The position numbers were made by a program, and so were the translations under genes. A stretch of 64,000 nucleotides of DNA from the NCBI RefSeq assembly GCF_000308515.1, contig NZ_BAFV01000071.1, forward strand, positions 1-64,000, written 5' to 3'. This stretch comes from Nocardia carnea NBRC 14403. GTDB taxonomy: Bacteria > Actinomycetota > Actinomycetes > Mycobacteriales > Mycobacteriaceae. Position 1 is the stretch's first letter. Every line of letters begins with the position of its first letter. This document shows positions 25,809 through 36,112 of this stretch, in pieces. The notes below the pieces were generated by a model that searched no databases, was not told where the DNA came from, and saw only the letters and a list, made by a program, of their open reading frames with translations.

Positions 25809-25951
25809 CATTGACGAGGGAAGCAGCGGGCGCAGGATGTCATCGGTCGCGATTTCCGCCTCCGCCCGGGGGGAAATTGCAGTTCACGCCGTTGAGGGCG
25901 GGCCACTACGACCACTTCCTCCATCGGCGACACCTGATTCGTATCGAGGAA

Positions 25952-28573
25952 TCAGCGGTCCTTGTCGAGTACGTCGAGTGCATTCAGACGGGCGATGAGT
26001 GCGTCGTACGCGGTGCGGGCGGCCAAGCCCTTGGACATCGATCCGTTGAACAGTTCGGCATTGCCGTCCTGAATGCCGTTGCGGCAGTCGGTGCCCGCGG
26101 CGGCGGCCAGGGCCAAACTCGCCGACCACGCGCGCTGTGCCTCGTCATCCGGGATCGGGACGAATGCCATCGACTCCTCCGCGTCGCGAACGACGGCGGA
26201 ACACACCGGTACGAAAATCGCGGGCTCGATCGGTACCGACGGCAACCCTGCCTGCTCGGCTGCGCGGAGGGCGTCGCCGGAAGCAGTGGCCCATTGCCGG
26301 AAACCCACGCCGAACCTGGCGACCCTGTCGTAGCCGCCGACCCGCAGCCACGCCCAGACCTGCTGCTGGATCACGTCCGGTGTGCGCGGAGGCTTGGTGC
26401 CGAAGGTCATTTCCGCACCGGGTGGAGGTTCCTCGCGGTTGTAGTAATTGATCGCCGTGTTGGCACCGAGAGCGATCACGGATCCGCACGCGGCCACTAC
26501 GACGAGCCTGCGTACCAGCAGGGATTCGGGTCGGCGAACCTCATCGTCGGCTACCGGCCGGCCGCGCCGAGCGACCAGGCGACGGACACCGTCGGCAACG
26601 ACGGCGCCGGCCAGTGCGCCGATCGCGGCGAGATAGATGCTCAGTCCCAGGACGAACGGAACCTGTAGCGTGACAACATCCCACGCTGCGTCCGGCCGCC
26701 AGTGGCAGAAATGCCCCATGACCTGCATCGGTTCGATACAACCGTCCAGCGCCGCCAGCAGGAAAAGTCCCAGTAGTCCGATGAGGCCGGCTCCACCGGT
26801 CGCCGCCAACGCGGTGACCATCCGGAACCGGCTGGTTATCGCGGCCACCGTGGCTGCCGTCAACACCAGGGCGGTCCCCAGGCCCGCCGTCAACCGCAAC
26901 GGATAAGTGAATATCCACTCATCGGTCATCTGGCCCAACGGTGGCTGGCCAGGGTGCAGGCCCACCATGACCAACACGATGGCCGAGATGCACAGCACCC
27001 CACCGGCCACGGAGGCCACGGCCACCCGCCGAATCGACATCGTGTCTTGCGTCTTCGCATAGTTATCCGGCGATTCGAGGCCATGGGCTGCCCGTCGAAC
27101 CCACGTCGGTGTCTCGGTCACCGGCCTGCGCACGGCGGCCAGCAACGGGAACACCCAGAGCGCGGCCGCACCCACGAAGACCATCGGGCGGTTCGCCAGA
27201 TCCGCGAGTAAGAAGAACCAGTGGGGAGTGCCCGGCAGAGTCAGCTGCTCGGAACGAATCGGCCCGATCAGCAGCAGGAACGGCCCGCTCATCCAATAGC
27301 CGTACCAGGTGCCGAAAACGACGAGCGCAGCGGACAATCCGAGTATCTGCACCGAACGAACAGACCGTCCGCGACATCCGCGAATCCACAACTCGGCGCA
27401 CTGCGTGACCCACCAGGCGAACACCGGCCCGGTCACGGCGAAGACAAGCAAAATCTGCGGGTTCGGCGGCAACAACTCGTCGCCCGCAGTCCTGAATGAG
27501 ACCAGCTCGCCCACAGCCATTCCGGCGGCGAGCCAGACTCCCGCGCCCCAGCCGGAAGGCATCGGGCGTCCGGTCAGCACGGCGTAACCGACTGCGCGCC
27601 ACAGGATATATCCCACGATGCCGACCACGAGCGAGGCGGTCAGCCACACCGACAGGTCGTCGATCAGGCCGAAACTCCAGTTCCACCCGAATCCCGCCGA
27701 CATGGTGGGGATTGCGAGGTTTGCGACCTGTGCTGTGAGTCCGGTGAGGAACATCGGCAAGGCAGTGGCGGCGAACAGACCGGTGGGGTCGTTCAGCGAC
27801 CGTTCGCGTTCCGGCCATCCGGGATGGGTACGCCATAGCCCGAGGAACCGCTGCCAGCCCTCGAATCGAGGCCGTGACCTCTGCTGCTGTCGATTCCGCC
27901 ACGCGAACGCGCTGGGTCCGGCGAGGCGCGCGGCGTCGGCGTCGGCGTAGTACTCGCGGTTGCGCAGGATGTCGGCCCGGACCAGGAAGGTCACAGTCAG
28001 CAGGACGGTTACGCGAATGACACTGCGTACGCCTAGTTCCCAATGGGCACGCCAGACGTCGGGGTGCATGGCCAGCGACACCAAGTCGCCGATCACGTAG
28101 GGAAGCACCACGCAGATCAACAGGGATCGCCAGAGTGCCACCGTGGCATAGGTGATGTCGACATCGCGGTTGCGGATATGCGCAAGTTCGTGCAGGACCA
28201 CATCACGGAGCACACCCGGATCGGTGCTGCTGCGCGCGACCAGCCCAGCGGTGAGGCACACCGTATACCGGCCCAGCCGTCCGAATACGACGGCACTGAC
28301 GGCGTCGGCACGCGGATCGATCACGAACCGCGGAGTTTTCGGCAGAGCGGCGATTGCTACGAGTTCCCGTAATTGACAAGCCAGTTCGTCGGACGAGTCC
28401 AGATCGACCGCCAGTAGCGGGCCACCGCGCCGGTGCCGCCACGCCGGCAACAAGAGGTAGATCACCGCCGCGACCACGAATACCGCCGCGGTGCCGAATG
28501 CCATCCACCAGACCGGCGGCTGGACACCGTGGGAGGCCTCGCACGACTCGATGAACGCGAGAGAGCCGAGCAT
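25952..28573 (-). CDS. M48-type membrane metalloprotease, large multi-pass
   Basis: 873 residues from ATG at 28573. HELAH at 128-132 follows LRDVVL, and NREYYADADAARL near 205 supplies the third zinc ligand, as in M48 (HtpX/Ste24-type) peptidases. About 12 further membrane segments continue toward the C-terminus. The frame remains open and coding-like upstream to a TAG at 28810, encoding a further TM (AIRFALLLSFIVVDSLSLLS). That extension has no ATG, GTG or TTG; an ATC at 28795 sits 7 nt after AGGAAGG. The true start may thus be non-canonical. The gene follows a hypothetical gene in the same direction. Confidence 0.85.
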   Translation of the reverse strand: MLGSLAFIESCEASHGVQPPVWWMAFGTAAVFVVAAVIYLLLPAWRHRRGGPLLAVDLDSSDELACQLRELVAIAALPKTPRFVIDPRADAVSAVVFGRLGRYTVCLTAGLVARSSTDPGVLRDVVLHELAHIRNRDVDITYATVALWRSLLICVVLPYVIGDLVSLAMHPDVWRAHWELGVRSVIRVTVLLTVTFLVRADILRNREYYADADAARLAGPSAFAWRNRQQQRSRPRFEGWQRFLGLWRTHPGWPERERSLNDPTGLFAATALPMFLTGLTAQVANLAIPTMSAGFGWNWSFGLIDDLSVWLTASLVVGIVGYILWRAVGYAVLTGRPMPSGWGAGVWLAAGMAVGELVSFRTAGDELLPPNPQILLVFAVTGPVFAWWVTQCAELWIRGCRGRSVRSVQILGLSAALVVFGTWYGYWMSGPFLLLIGPIRSEQLTLPGTPHWFFLLADLANRPMVFVGAAALWVFPLLAAVRRPVTETPTWVRRAAHGLESPDNYAKTQDTMSIRRVAVASVAGGVLCISAIVLVMVGLHPGQPPLGQMTDEWIFTYPLRLTAGLGTALVLTAATVAAITSRFRMVTALAATGGAGLIGLLGLFLLAALDGCIEPMQVMGHFCHWRPDAAWDVVTLQVPFVLGLSIYLAAIGALAGAVVADGVRRLVARRGRPVADDEVRRPESLLVRRLVVVAACGSVIALGANTAINYYNREEPPPGAEMTFGTKPPRTPDVIQQQVWAWLRVGGYDRVARFGVGFRQWATASGDALRAAEQAGLPSVPIEPAIFVPVCSAVVRDAEESMAFVPIPDDEAQRAWSASLALAAAAGTDCRNGIQDGNAELFNGSMSKGLAARTAYDALIARLNALDVLDKDR

Positions 28574-28819
28574 TTCGGTGGACTTGTACGCCTGCGTCAG
28601 ATCGTAACCGACCGCCAGGCGGCAGAGTTCGGACCAGGTTCGGTCGCCTCCGCGATACGTCGCCGCGGCCGACGACAGCAGTGACAGGCTGTCGACGACG
28701 ATGAACGACAGCAGGAGTGCGAACCGAATCGCGGTGCCCGCCGCAAAGACCCTGGTGTGGGCGGACGTTACGTTTGTGTTCGAATCACCGGAGATGGTGA
28801 GGCCTTCCTACGCAGCCGA

Positions 28820-29377
28820 TCAGTGCGGCACACCGGCGTCACTGTCCGGCCCTGCCTCCGAACCGGCCGCGGAACTCCGGCCATCTTCCGGTGTGTGATC
28901 GGGATCGGGCGCCGCGCCGAGTGCCAGCCGGCCTGCTACGGCATCGGCAACGAGCCGTGCCCGCTCCTCATCCATTCCGCTGTCGGTGGCGGACTGCAGC
29001 ACTCGTGCCCGTACTTCGGCGATCTGGTCCCGCGTCATCTCGGGGACGGCCGATGCGGCTTCGGTACGGCCGAGCAGTCTGCGGAGCCCGAAACGTGCCG
29101 CCTTGCCGCCGCCGGTGATCGCGCTGTTGGTGAATCGCTGCGCGGCCTCGTTCACCACTATCCACACCACGGGGCTCGCCAGGACGACCATCTCGTCGAG
29201 GCCGAATCCGAGCAGGTCGCGGCCACGGCGACGCCGACTCAGCAATCGAACGACCCGCTCGTCGTCCAGTTGTCGTAACCGGTCGACAAAGGGCAACTCG
29301 TCGGGAGCGATATCGGCGATGACGTCTCGGACGACATCCCTGATCAGCAGCACCCGGTCGCCGTTCTCCGCACTCAT
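28820..29377 (-). CDS. Hypothetical protein upstream of the M48-type protease
   Basis: 185 residues from ATG at 29377. No family is recognised. The N-terminal third is acidic/helical (RDVIADIAPDELPFVDRLRQLDD) and leads into a basic stretch, RRRRGRDLLGFG. A weakly hydrophobic segment VLASPVVWIVV follows, then an acidic, Gly/Ala-rich C-terminus. It is immediately upstream of the protease and may be a partner or regulator of it. I infer pairing only from the position. Confidence 0.7.
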   Translation of the reverse strand: MSAENGDRVLLIRDVVRDVIADIAPDELPFVDRLRQLDDERVVRLLSRRRRGRDLLGFGLDEMVVLASPVVWIVVNEAAQRFTNSAITGGGKAARFGLRRLLGRTEAASAVPEMTRDQIAEVRARVLQSATDSGMDEERARLVADAVAGRLALGAAPDPDHTPEDGRSSAAGSEAGPDSDAGVPH

Positions 29378-29770
29378 CGACTGTTCCCCTCCGGCGCGTC
29401 ATGCGGGTCGCATGCATCGCCCGGCATCTCCAGCAGCAGTTGACGAAGGAGCTTGCCGCAGTGGCTGTTATACGTCAACTGCATGGACGAAGCGCGGAGC
29501 TGGGTTCCTCGGTAGTCGATCGGAGCACTTCTGGTCCATCGACGGAATGCCCGGCGAAAGGCGCTGGCTCAGGAATAGCTGAGGCGGGCAGCGAGGTCCG
29601 CGATCGACTCGTCCCGTGGACCAATGCTTCGACCACAGGTAGTGGGTTTCAGCAGCACATCGGCGAGTCCGGGTATGCTGACTGGATCCCGAAACGCTCT
29701 GGCTCTGTGAGGGTTCCGAGGTGCGCGTGGTTGGTTTCTGTTGTGTCCTGCTCTGCCTCGGGAGGTCGTC
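29378..29770. other. Gene-free interval with a 10-bp inverted repeat
   Basis: No supported gene. GCAGTTGACG (29436-29445) and CGTCAACTGC (29473-29482) are exact complements separated by 27 bp, about 60 bp upstream of the leftward hypothetical gene. They may be paired operator half-sites or an RNA stem. Confidence 0.4.
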
Positions 29771-30295
29771 GTGCGTTTCGGCCGATTCGTACCAGTTGTT
29801 GCCGCGGTGATGCTCGCCGCGCTCGTCTCCGGCGGCCCGGCTGCCGCACAGGACGATTACGCGCAGACGGGGCTCACCCTGCACAACCAGTACCGGGCCG
29901 AGCACGGTTCTCCGGCCATGACCTCGACCCAGAATCTGAACAGCCTGGCCCAGCAATGCGCGCAGTACTACGCCGCCAAGCGAACGATCGATCACAGCTG
30001 CCCCCACAAGAACGGCGCCGGGGAGAACCTCGTCGGGGGAGAGGGCAGCTGGGACGCCGTCTCCTTTGTGCAGATGGGCACCCAGATGTGGTACGACGAG
30101 ATCCAGAGCTACGACTTCGACAACCCTGGGTTCAGCATGGCAACGGGTCATTTCACGCAGATGGTGTGGAAGGCCAGCACCCGGCTCGGTATCGGCCACG
30201 CTTCGGAGGACGGCTACACAGTCGGCGTCGCTCTCTACAGCCCACACGGCAACGTTGAGGGTCAGTTCCCCCAGAACGTGACACGCCCGCGCTGA
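29771..30295 (+). CDS. Secreted CAP (SCP/PR-1) domain protein
   Basis: 174 residues, GTG start with GGAGG 6 nt upstream. A signal peptide is seen (RFGRFVPVVAAVMLAALVSGGPAAA). The CAP domain follows: LTLHNQYRAEHG near residue 35, LAQQCAQYYAAK, GENLVGG, and the conserved GHFTQMVWKAST with active-site-like His. Two cysteines probably form a disulfide. Such exported proteins occur in mycobacteria and Nocardia; the molecular role is uncertain. Confidence 0.92.
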   Translation: MRFGRFVPVVAAVMLAALVSGGPAAAQDDYAQTGLTLHNQYRAEHGSPAMTSTQNLNSLAQQCAQYYAAKRTIDHSCPHKNGAGENLVGGEGSWDAVSFVQMGTQMWYDEIQSYDFDNPGFSMATGHFTQMVWKASTRLGIGHASEDGYTVGVALYSPHGNVEGQFPQNVTRPR

Positions 30296-30582
30296 GCCCG
30301 GTCTGTCGTAGCCGGACGGTAGATATCGCCGCCAAGGTTCGGCCATCGACGTGATGCGCCGCCGGGGACCGAATGTATGCGACGACGGAGGAGAGCACCG
30401 CGAAGTAGCGCCGGTCGGCGGTCGACGTGCCCGGCGCTGGGGGAGTTGGATTCAGCCTGAGCGAGACCGGCGACTCACCGCCGCTGTCTGCCTACCGTTT
30501 CCCTACGTCCGGGTCCGCGGTGGAGGAATCCCGGCGAGACGAGACCGGTCCGAGTGCGGAACGGCGCGATGCGGAGTGCGCG

Positions 30583-32190
30583 ATGAAACGAACCGTTGCC
30601 CTGTCGGGGATACTGGCCGTGACACTTGCCCTCGGTGCCTGTGCGGATTCCGGGCCCGAGGGCGGGGTTACGGGGCCGCCGCAACCCGGAGGAACGCTGC
30701 GGTACGGCCTGTCCCAGGCGCCGACCTGTTCCGACCCGGCGCAGAGCGGCACCAATCAGACCCTCTACGTCACCCGGCAGATCGCCGATTCGCTGACCGA
30801 TCAGGACCCGGCCACCGGCGAAATCCGGCCGTGGCTGGCGCAGCGCTGGGAGGTGAGCCCGGATGCCACCACCTTCACGTTTCATCTACGCGACGGTGTG
30901 ACCTTCGGCGACGGCACCCCGTTGACCGCGGACTCGGTGCGGGCCACATTCGATTCGATCGTGCATACCCTCGGCGGTGCCAAGGCGCCGCTGGCGACGA
31001 CCTACCTCGCGAACTACACCGGGACCGACGTAGTGGGCCCGCTCACCGCGCGAGTGCGGTTCGGCACACCCAACGCCCAATTCCTGCAGGCGACCTCGAC
31101 ACCGCAGCTCGCCATCCTGGCGGCGGCGACGACTGCGAAGCCGGCCGAGCAGCGATGCCTCGGGGATGTCATCGGCAGCGGGCCCTTCACCTATGCCGAG
31201 TACCGCCAGGGCGATAAGGTCACGCTGACGAAACGGGCCGGATACAACTGGGGCTCGGCGGTATTCGCTCATCAGGGTGAAACGTATCTGGACGGGATCG
31301 AGTTCACCGTCGTGCCGGAATCGGGTGTGCGCACCGGCAGTCTGGCATCGGGTCAGCTCGACGCGATCAGCGATGCCCTGCCCCAAGACATTCCGCAGAT
31401 CGAGGCCGCCGGCGGGCGGGTGGCGACTGCCTCGAATCCCGGAATCACCTTCGGGCTGCAGCCGAATGTGACCCGCGGTCCGTTGCGGGACCGGGCGGTG
31501 CGTGCCGCGCTGGTGTCGGCGATCAACCGGCAGGAACTCGTCGATACCGTTCTGGGCCCGCAGTTCCGGGCCGCCACCAGCCCTCTCGCCCATACAACTC
31601 CCGGGTACGCGGACCTGGCGGCAGATACCGGATTCGATCTGCCCGCCGCGCAGCGCATCCTCGACGCGGCCGGCTGGTTCGCCGGCGCCGACGGGATCCG
31701 TGTGAAGGACGGGCAGCGGCTGTCGTTCGGCGTGCTCTTCAGCCAGGTATTCGCCGGAAACCAGGCAATTCTGGAATTGCTTCAGCAGCAGTTATGGGCG
31801 GCGGGAGTCGATCTGCGGCTGGAACTTGCCTCCAACGCCGACTACACCGTGCGGCAGAACACCAAGGATTTCGACACGATCTACTACAACACCACTCGCG
31901 CCGACGGCGACATCCTGCGCACCAACTTCGGGCTCGACGGCCGCAACCTCAATGCGCGCGGGGCGATGCCCGCGCTCGATGCGCCACTGTCCGGACAGTT
32001 GCGCACCCTCGACACCGGCGAGCGCAACCGGTTGATCGGCGAGGCACAGCGGCTGCTGCTCGCCGAAGGGCTGTGGATCCCCACGATCGAGCTTTCGCAG
32101 GCCATCGGCGTCACGGGTGCGGTGCAGGACCTGTCGTTCGAGGCCTCGGCGCGGTTGCAGTTCTACGACACCTGGCTGAGCGGCCGGTGA
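30583..32190 (+). CDS. ABC transporter substrate-binding lipoprotein, family 5 (operon A)
   Basis: 535 residues from ATG at 30583. A lipoprotein signal ends in LALGAC. SBP_bac_5 hallmarks are GGTLRYGLSQ, PWLAQRWEVSPDATTFTFHLRDGVTFGDGTPLTADSV and DRAVRAALVSAINRQELV. The protein binds peptides, nickel or other small ligands in known members. It heads an eight-gene operon with permeases, a double ATPase and flavin monooxygenases, so the ligand is more likely an organosulfur or related compound. The stop overlaps the next start (GTGA). Confidence 0.93.
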   Translation: MKRTVALSGILAVTLALGACADSGPEGGVTGPPQPGGTLRYGLSQAPTCSDPAQSGTNQTLYVTRQIADSLTDQDPATGEIRPWLAQRWEVSPDATTFTFHLRDGVTFGDGTPLTADSVRATFDSIVHTLGGAKAPLATTYLANYTGTDVVGPLTARVRFGTPNAQFLQATSTPQLAILAAATTAKPAEQRCLGDVIGSGPFTYAEYRQGDKVTLTKRAGYNWGSAVFAHQGETYLDGIEFTVVPESGVRTGSLASGQLDAISDALPQDIPQIEAAGGRVATASNPGITFGLQPNVTRGPLRDRAVRAALVSAINRQELVDTVLGPQFRAATSPLAHTTPGYADLAADTGFDLPAAQRILDAAGWFAGADGIRVKDGQRLSFGVLFSQVFAGNQAILELLQQQLWAAGVDLRLELASNADYTVRQNTKDFDTIYYNTTRADGDILRTNFGLDGRNLNARGAMPALDAPLSGQLRTLDTGERNRLIGEAQRLLLAEGLWIPTIELSQAIGVTGAVQDLSFEASARLQFYDTWLSGR

Positions 32191-33155
32191 CAACGATGGC
32201 CCGCTATATGACGATCCGGGTGCTCCAGGCGGCCGGTGTGCTGTGGGCGGCGTTCACCGTCACTTTCGCGGTGCTGTTCCTCCTGCCGGCGGACCCGGTG
32301 CAACTCGCGGTGGACGCGAGCCCGGGAACACCGCTCGACGCCGCCGCGGTCGCCGAACTGCAGGCCCGGTACGGGCTGGACCGACCGGTGTGGGAACAGT
32401 ATTGGACCGCCTTGACCCATGCCGTTCAGGGCGACCTCGGATTCTCCCTGACCACCGGTCAATCCGTTACGGCCGCCCTCGGCGAGGCACTGCCGTCGAC
32501 CCTGGCGCTCGCCGGATCCGCCCTGGCGCTTGCGGTGGTGTTCGGTGCCGGGCTGGCCTCGGCCGCCGCTTACACGGAACGCCCGTGGCTGCGCGGACTG
32601 CTGACGGCCCTGCCGTCGGTGGGTGCGGCGATGCCGACCTTCTGGGTGGGGTTGCTGCTGTTGCAGCTGTTCTCCTTCCAGCTCCGCCTGGTTCCGGCCT
32701 TCGGTGGCACGGGTTTCGCCGGGACTGTGCTGCCCGCACTGACGTTGGCCGTGCCGGTGGGGGCGGTGATCGCACAGGTGCTGTACAGCAATCTGATCAC
32801 CACCTGGCAGCAGCCGTTCGTGGCGATCGCCTTCGCCAAGGGCGCCTCTCGCGCCTGGGTGCTGTGGTGGCACGTGCTGCGGGCGGCGGTCGGTCCGGCG
32901 CTCACCGTCGCCGGCATCTGGGTGGGCACGGTGCTCGCCGGATCGGTGATCGTGGAAACGGTTTTCGCGCGGGCGGGTATCGGCCGGCTCACCCAGACTT
33001 CGGTGCTGAACCAGGACATTCCGGTGGTACAGGGGATCGTGCTGCTCGGGGCGGCGGCGTACGTGCTGGTGAATCTGCTGGTGGATCTGGTGTATCCGCT
33101 GGTGGACGCGCGCGTGGTGGAGCGGCACCGAGGGAAGGAGCCGGCTCGTGCTTGA
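32187..33155 (+). CDS. ABC transporter permease, DppB/OppB type (operon A)
   Basis: 322 residues from GTG at 32187; ATG at 32196 is an alternative. Typical DppB features are LPADPVQLAVD, GLDRPVWEQYW, the six-TM layout and the EAA-loop region near KGASRAWVLWWHVLRAAV. It overlaps the SBP stop by 4 nt and the next gene by 8 nt. It forms the membrane channel with the following permease. Confidence 0.92.
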   Translation: MTTMARYMTIRVLQAAGVLWAAFTVTFAVLFLLPADPVQLAVDASPGTPLDAAAVAELQARYGLDRPVWEQYWTALTHAVQGDLGFSLTTGQSVTAALGEALPSTLALAGSALALAVVFGAGLASAAAYTERPWLRGLLTALPSVGAAMPTFWVGLLLLQLFSFQLRLVPAFGGTGFAGTVLPALTLAVPVGAVIAQVLYSNLITTWQQPFVAIAFAKGASRAWVLWWHVLRAAVGPALTVAGIWVGTVLAGSVIVETVFARAGIGRLTQTSVLNQDIPVVQGIVLLGAAAYVLVNLLVDLVYPLVDARVVERHRGKEPARA

Positions 33156-34221
33156 CTTCCGCAGGAACGGCGCTGCGGCGAAGCGCCCGGACCTCGTGCG
33201 ATCGTCGCCCACGGACATTCGGGCCGCGCGCGATGTGGACGCTGCGGCGGACGGAGACTCTGCGGCGAAAGTGAACGCGGAGCAGGTGGGGGAGTCGACC
33301 GCGGCTGCGGGAGGTGTGCGCGGAGAAGCCGCGGCGGATGTGGGCGAGGACGCGCAATCGAAAACAAACGGTGCCGCCGGGCCGGCCCCGGGCGGGAGCC
33401 GCGCACGGTTCCGCGAGCGCACGAGATGGCCGGCTGTGAGTGTGGCGGTTTCGGTGGGCTTCGTTGTGCTCGTGCTCGGCTGGGCGCTGGTGCCGGGGCC
33501 GTTCACCGACCGCGACCCGTTGATCGGGGTGCCGAGCGAGAAATTCCAGGGTCCTGGCCTCGACCACTGGTTCGGGACCGACAACCTGGGCCGCGACCTC
33601 TACACCCGGGTAGTGCACGCGGCGGCCCTGTCGTTGACCGCGACGGTGCTCGCGGTCGCGATCGGCCTGGTGGCCGGTTCGCTCCTCGGTCTGCTCTCGG
33701 GTGCGGTGGGCGGCGTCCTCGACAGTGCGTTGATGCGCGGGGTGGATGTTCTGCTCTCCATTCCGGAACTGCTGCTGTCGCTGGCTCTGGTGACCGTTCT
33801 CGGATTCGGCACCGGCAATGTGGCGCTCGCGGTGGGTCTCGCGCTCGTCGCGCGGTTCGCCCGGGTGATGCGCGCGGAGGTGCTCCGGGTGCGCCGGGCC
33901 GCCTATGTGGAGGCCGCGTATGCCTCGGGTGTGCGCTGGTATGTCGTGCTGGTACGGCACGTACTGCGCAATGCCTACGCACCGGTGGCGGCGCTGGCCG
34001 CCGTGGAATTCGGGCTCGCGGTGCTCGCCGTGTCCTCGCTGAGTTTCCTCGGATACGGTGCTGCGCCGCCGACTCCGGAGTGGGGCTCGCTGATCTCGGA
34101 AGGACGCAACTATCTGGCCACCGCGTGGTGGCTCACCACCCTGCCCGGCCTCGTGATCGTCGCGCTGGTACTGGCGACCCAGCGCCTGGGCCGGGCACTC
34201 GCCCAGGAGGGACTGCGATGA
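33148..34221 (+). CDS. ABC transporter permease, DppC/OppC type, with long N-terminal extension (operon A)
   Basis: 357 residues, GTG start at 33148. The usual DppC part begins near residue 90 ([18 protein letters not shown]), followed by [24 protein letters not shown] and the EAA loop [18 protein letters not shown]. The first 85 residues are hydrophilic and low-complexity (Ala/Asp/Glu/Gly), longer than the roughly 30 usual residues. An internal start would remove the 8-nt overlap with the upstream gene, so I keep the long form. Confidence 0.9.
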   Translation: MLDFRRNGAAAKRPDLVRSSPTDIRAARDVDAAADGDSAAKVNAEQVGESTAAAGGVRGEAAADVGEDAQSKTNGAAGPAPGGSRARFRERTRWPAVSVAVSVGFVVLVLGWALVPGPFTDRDPLIGVPSEKFQGPGLDHWFGTDNLGRDLYTRVVHAAALSLTATVLAVAIGLVAGSLLGLLSGAVGGVLDSALMRGVDVLLSIPELLLSLALVTVLGFGTGNVALAVGLALVARFARVMRAEVLRVRRAAYVEAAYASGVRWYVVLVRHVLRNAYAPVAALAAVEFGLAVLAVSSLSFLGYGAAPPTPEWGSLISEGRNYLATAWWLTTLPGLVIVALVLATQRLGRALAQEGLR

Positions 34222-34451
34222 ACCGAGACGACAACCGCCGGACCACGAGTACGGCCGCCGAGCCGGTGGCCGGAGCAATGCACGGGACCGGCGAACGGTC
34301 CGCGCACAGCGATACAGCACCCGATCCGGCGCCGGACCCGATTATTACGGCGGTGCGCCGCACGGCCGGCTTCCTCCGGGAAGGATGGTCGTTCACCACC
34401 CGGTTGGCCGAACGGATGCCGCGCGCGTACTTCGCCGGATGGTCACTGTGA
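34218..34451 (+). CDS. Small ORF between permease and ATPase genes (operon A)
   Basis: 77 codons, starting in an ATGA overlap with the permease stop and ending in a GTGA overlap with the ATPase start. The chain of overlaps suggests it is translated and couples the two genes. The N-terminal half is hydrophilic and disordered; the C-terminal third ([24 protein letters not shown]) could be amphipathic. No homologue is recognised. Confidence 0.55.
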   Translation: MNRDDNRRTTSTAAEPVAGAMHGTGERSAHSDTAPDPAPDPIITAVRRTAGFLREGWSFTTRLAERMPRAYFAGWSL

Positions 34452-36112
34452 CAGGAGCGGCCGTGCTCGCCGGAAACGGGATCGGTGCCGTGGCCGGGGA
34501 CCCGGTCCTGCGGGTCCGAGATCTGCGGGTGGACTATCGCACCGGCCGCACCGCCACCACGGCGGTCGACAGTGTGTCGCTCATGATTCACCGCGGGGAA
34601 ACCGTCGCGCTCGTCGGGGAGTCGGGGTCCGGGAAATCCAGTCTGGCCCACGCGGTGATCGGTCTGCTGAGTGGCGGGGGCGCGATTACGGCGGGCACCG
34701 TCACATTCGGTGGCCGGCGGTTGGACCGGCTGACGCAGCGGGCGTGGCGGCGGGTGCGCGGTGCCGAAATCGGGCTCGTTCCCCAAGATCCGGCAGTATC
34801 GCTCAATCCGGTACTGCGGATCGGCGATCAGGTCGGCGAGACCTTGCGGATCCACGGGCGCGCGGACCGGCGCACGGCCTGGGCGGAGGCGGTCCGCATC
34901 CTGGACGAGGCCGGGATCGACCGGCCCGAACTCCGCGCCAGGCAGTTTCCGCAGGATCTTTCGGGAGGCCAGCGTCAGCGCGTGCTGATCGGGATCGCGC
35001 TGGCGTGCCGGCCGCGTCTCGTGATCGCCGATGAACCGACCAGCGCGCTCGATGTCACCGTGCAGCGGCGCATCCTGGATCACCTCGCGGGCCGTACCGC
35101 CGAATCGGGGACGGCGGTACTGTTGATCACCCACGATCTCGGTGTTGCGGCCGATCGCGCCGACCGGATCGTGGTCCTGCGCCACGGCCGGATCGTGGAG
35201 AGCGGCGCGGCCGCGGAGGTGCTCACCGGACCCCGCCACGAGTACACGCGCCGCCTGCTCGACGCGGCGTCGGGTGCGCGCCGCCCCGAGCGGGCCACCC
35301 GTCCGCGCGCGGCCACACCGCTGCTGTCGGCCCGGAACCTGCACAAGACTTTTCCGGTCGGCCGCGGTGCCGGCCTCACGGCTGTCGATGATGCCGCCCT
35401 GACGATCGATCGCGGGGAAACGCTGGCCCTCGTCGGGGAATCCGGTTCGGGCAAATCCACGACCGCGCGGATCATCGCCCGGCTCGAGGCGCCCGATCGT
35501 GGCACCGTCGTGTTCGACGGCACCGATATCGGCACGCTGCGCGGCTCGCGGCTGCGGGAATGGCGGCGACGCGTCCAGATCGTGTACCAGAACCCCTACG
35601 GCTCGTTGAATCCGAAGCTCACTGTCGAACGGATCGTCGCCGAGCCGCTGCAGGCGTTCGGTATCGGTTCCCCGGCGATACGCCGGGAGCAGGTCACCGA
35701 ACTACTGGACCGGGTGGCCCTCCCGAGTTCCAGTGCGCGGCGACGGCCGGCGGAATTGTCGGGCGGACAGCGGCAGCGGGTGGCCATCGCCCGGGCACTG
35801 GCGCTTCGCCCGGACCTGGTCGTTCTCGACGAACCCGTATCCGCGCTGGATGTTTCGGTCCAGGAACAGATCCTGGAGCTACTCGGCGAACTGCAAACCG
35901 ACCTAGCCCTCAGCTATCTGTTCATCTCCCATGACCTGGCTGTAGTGCGCGATGTCAGCGATCGTGTCGCCGTGATGCTTGCCGGGCGAATTGTCGAAAC
36001 AGGGCGTACCGCAGCGGTGTTCGAGGCACCGCGGCACGAGTACACCCGTGAGCTGTTGCTCGCGATTCCCGGCGCCGCACGGCGCCACCGGCAGAAGGAA
36101 AGGACCATGTGA
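34448..36112 (+). CDS. Fused double ABC ATPase, DppD-DppF type (operon A)
   Basis: 554 residues from GTG at 34448. Two complete nucleotide-binding domains are present: Walker [10 protein letters not shown] near residue 57 and GESGSGKST near 333. Signatures are [12 protein letters not shown] and [12 protein letters not shown], and Walker B is LVIADEP and LVVLDEP. It powers the importer made with the two preceding permeases. Most peptide importers use two separate ATPase genes; a fusion is common in actinobacteria. The stop overlaps the next gene. Confidence 0.94.
   Translation: MTGAAVLAGNGIGAVAGDPVLRVRDLRVDYRTGRTATTAVDSVSLMIHRGETVALVGESGSGKSSLAHAVIGLLSGGGAITAGTVTFGGRRLDRLTQRAWRRVRGAEIGLVPQDPAVSLNPVLRIGDQVGETLRIHGRADRRTAWAEAVRILDEAGIDRPELRARQFPQDLSGGQRQRVLIGIALACRPRLVIADEPTSALDVTVQRRILDHLAGRTAESGTAVLLITHDLGVAADRADRIVVLRHGRIVESGAAAEVLTGPRHEYTRRLLDAASGARRPERATRPRAATPLLSARNLHKTFPVGRGAGLTAVDDAALTIDRGETLALVGESGSGKSTTARIIARLEAPDRGTVVFDGTDIGTLRGSRLREWRRRVQIVYQNPYGSLNPKLTVERIVAEPLQAFGIGSPAIRREQVTELLDRVALPSSSARRRPAELSGGQRQRVAIARALALRPDLVVLDEPVSALDVSVQEQILELLGELQTDLALSYLFISHDLAVVRDVSDRVAVMLAGRIVETGRTAAVFEAPRHEYTRELLLAIPGAARRHRQKERTM

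Noticed and set aside
30296-30582. Possible riboswitch or cysteine leader peptide ahead of operon A
   Set aside because: I compared it by eye with SAM, cobalamin, TPP and glycine aptamer cores and with Cys-rich leader ORFs and found no convincing match; a covariance model search would decide.
32163-34320. Two long minus-strand frames over the operon A permeases
   Set aside because: Composition is His/Arg/Gln-rich and no homology is seen; both permease genes on the plus strand are certain.
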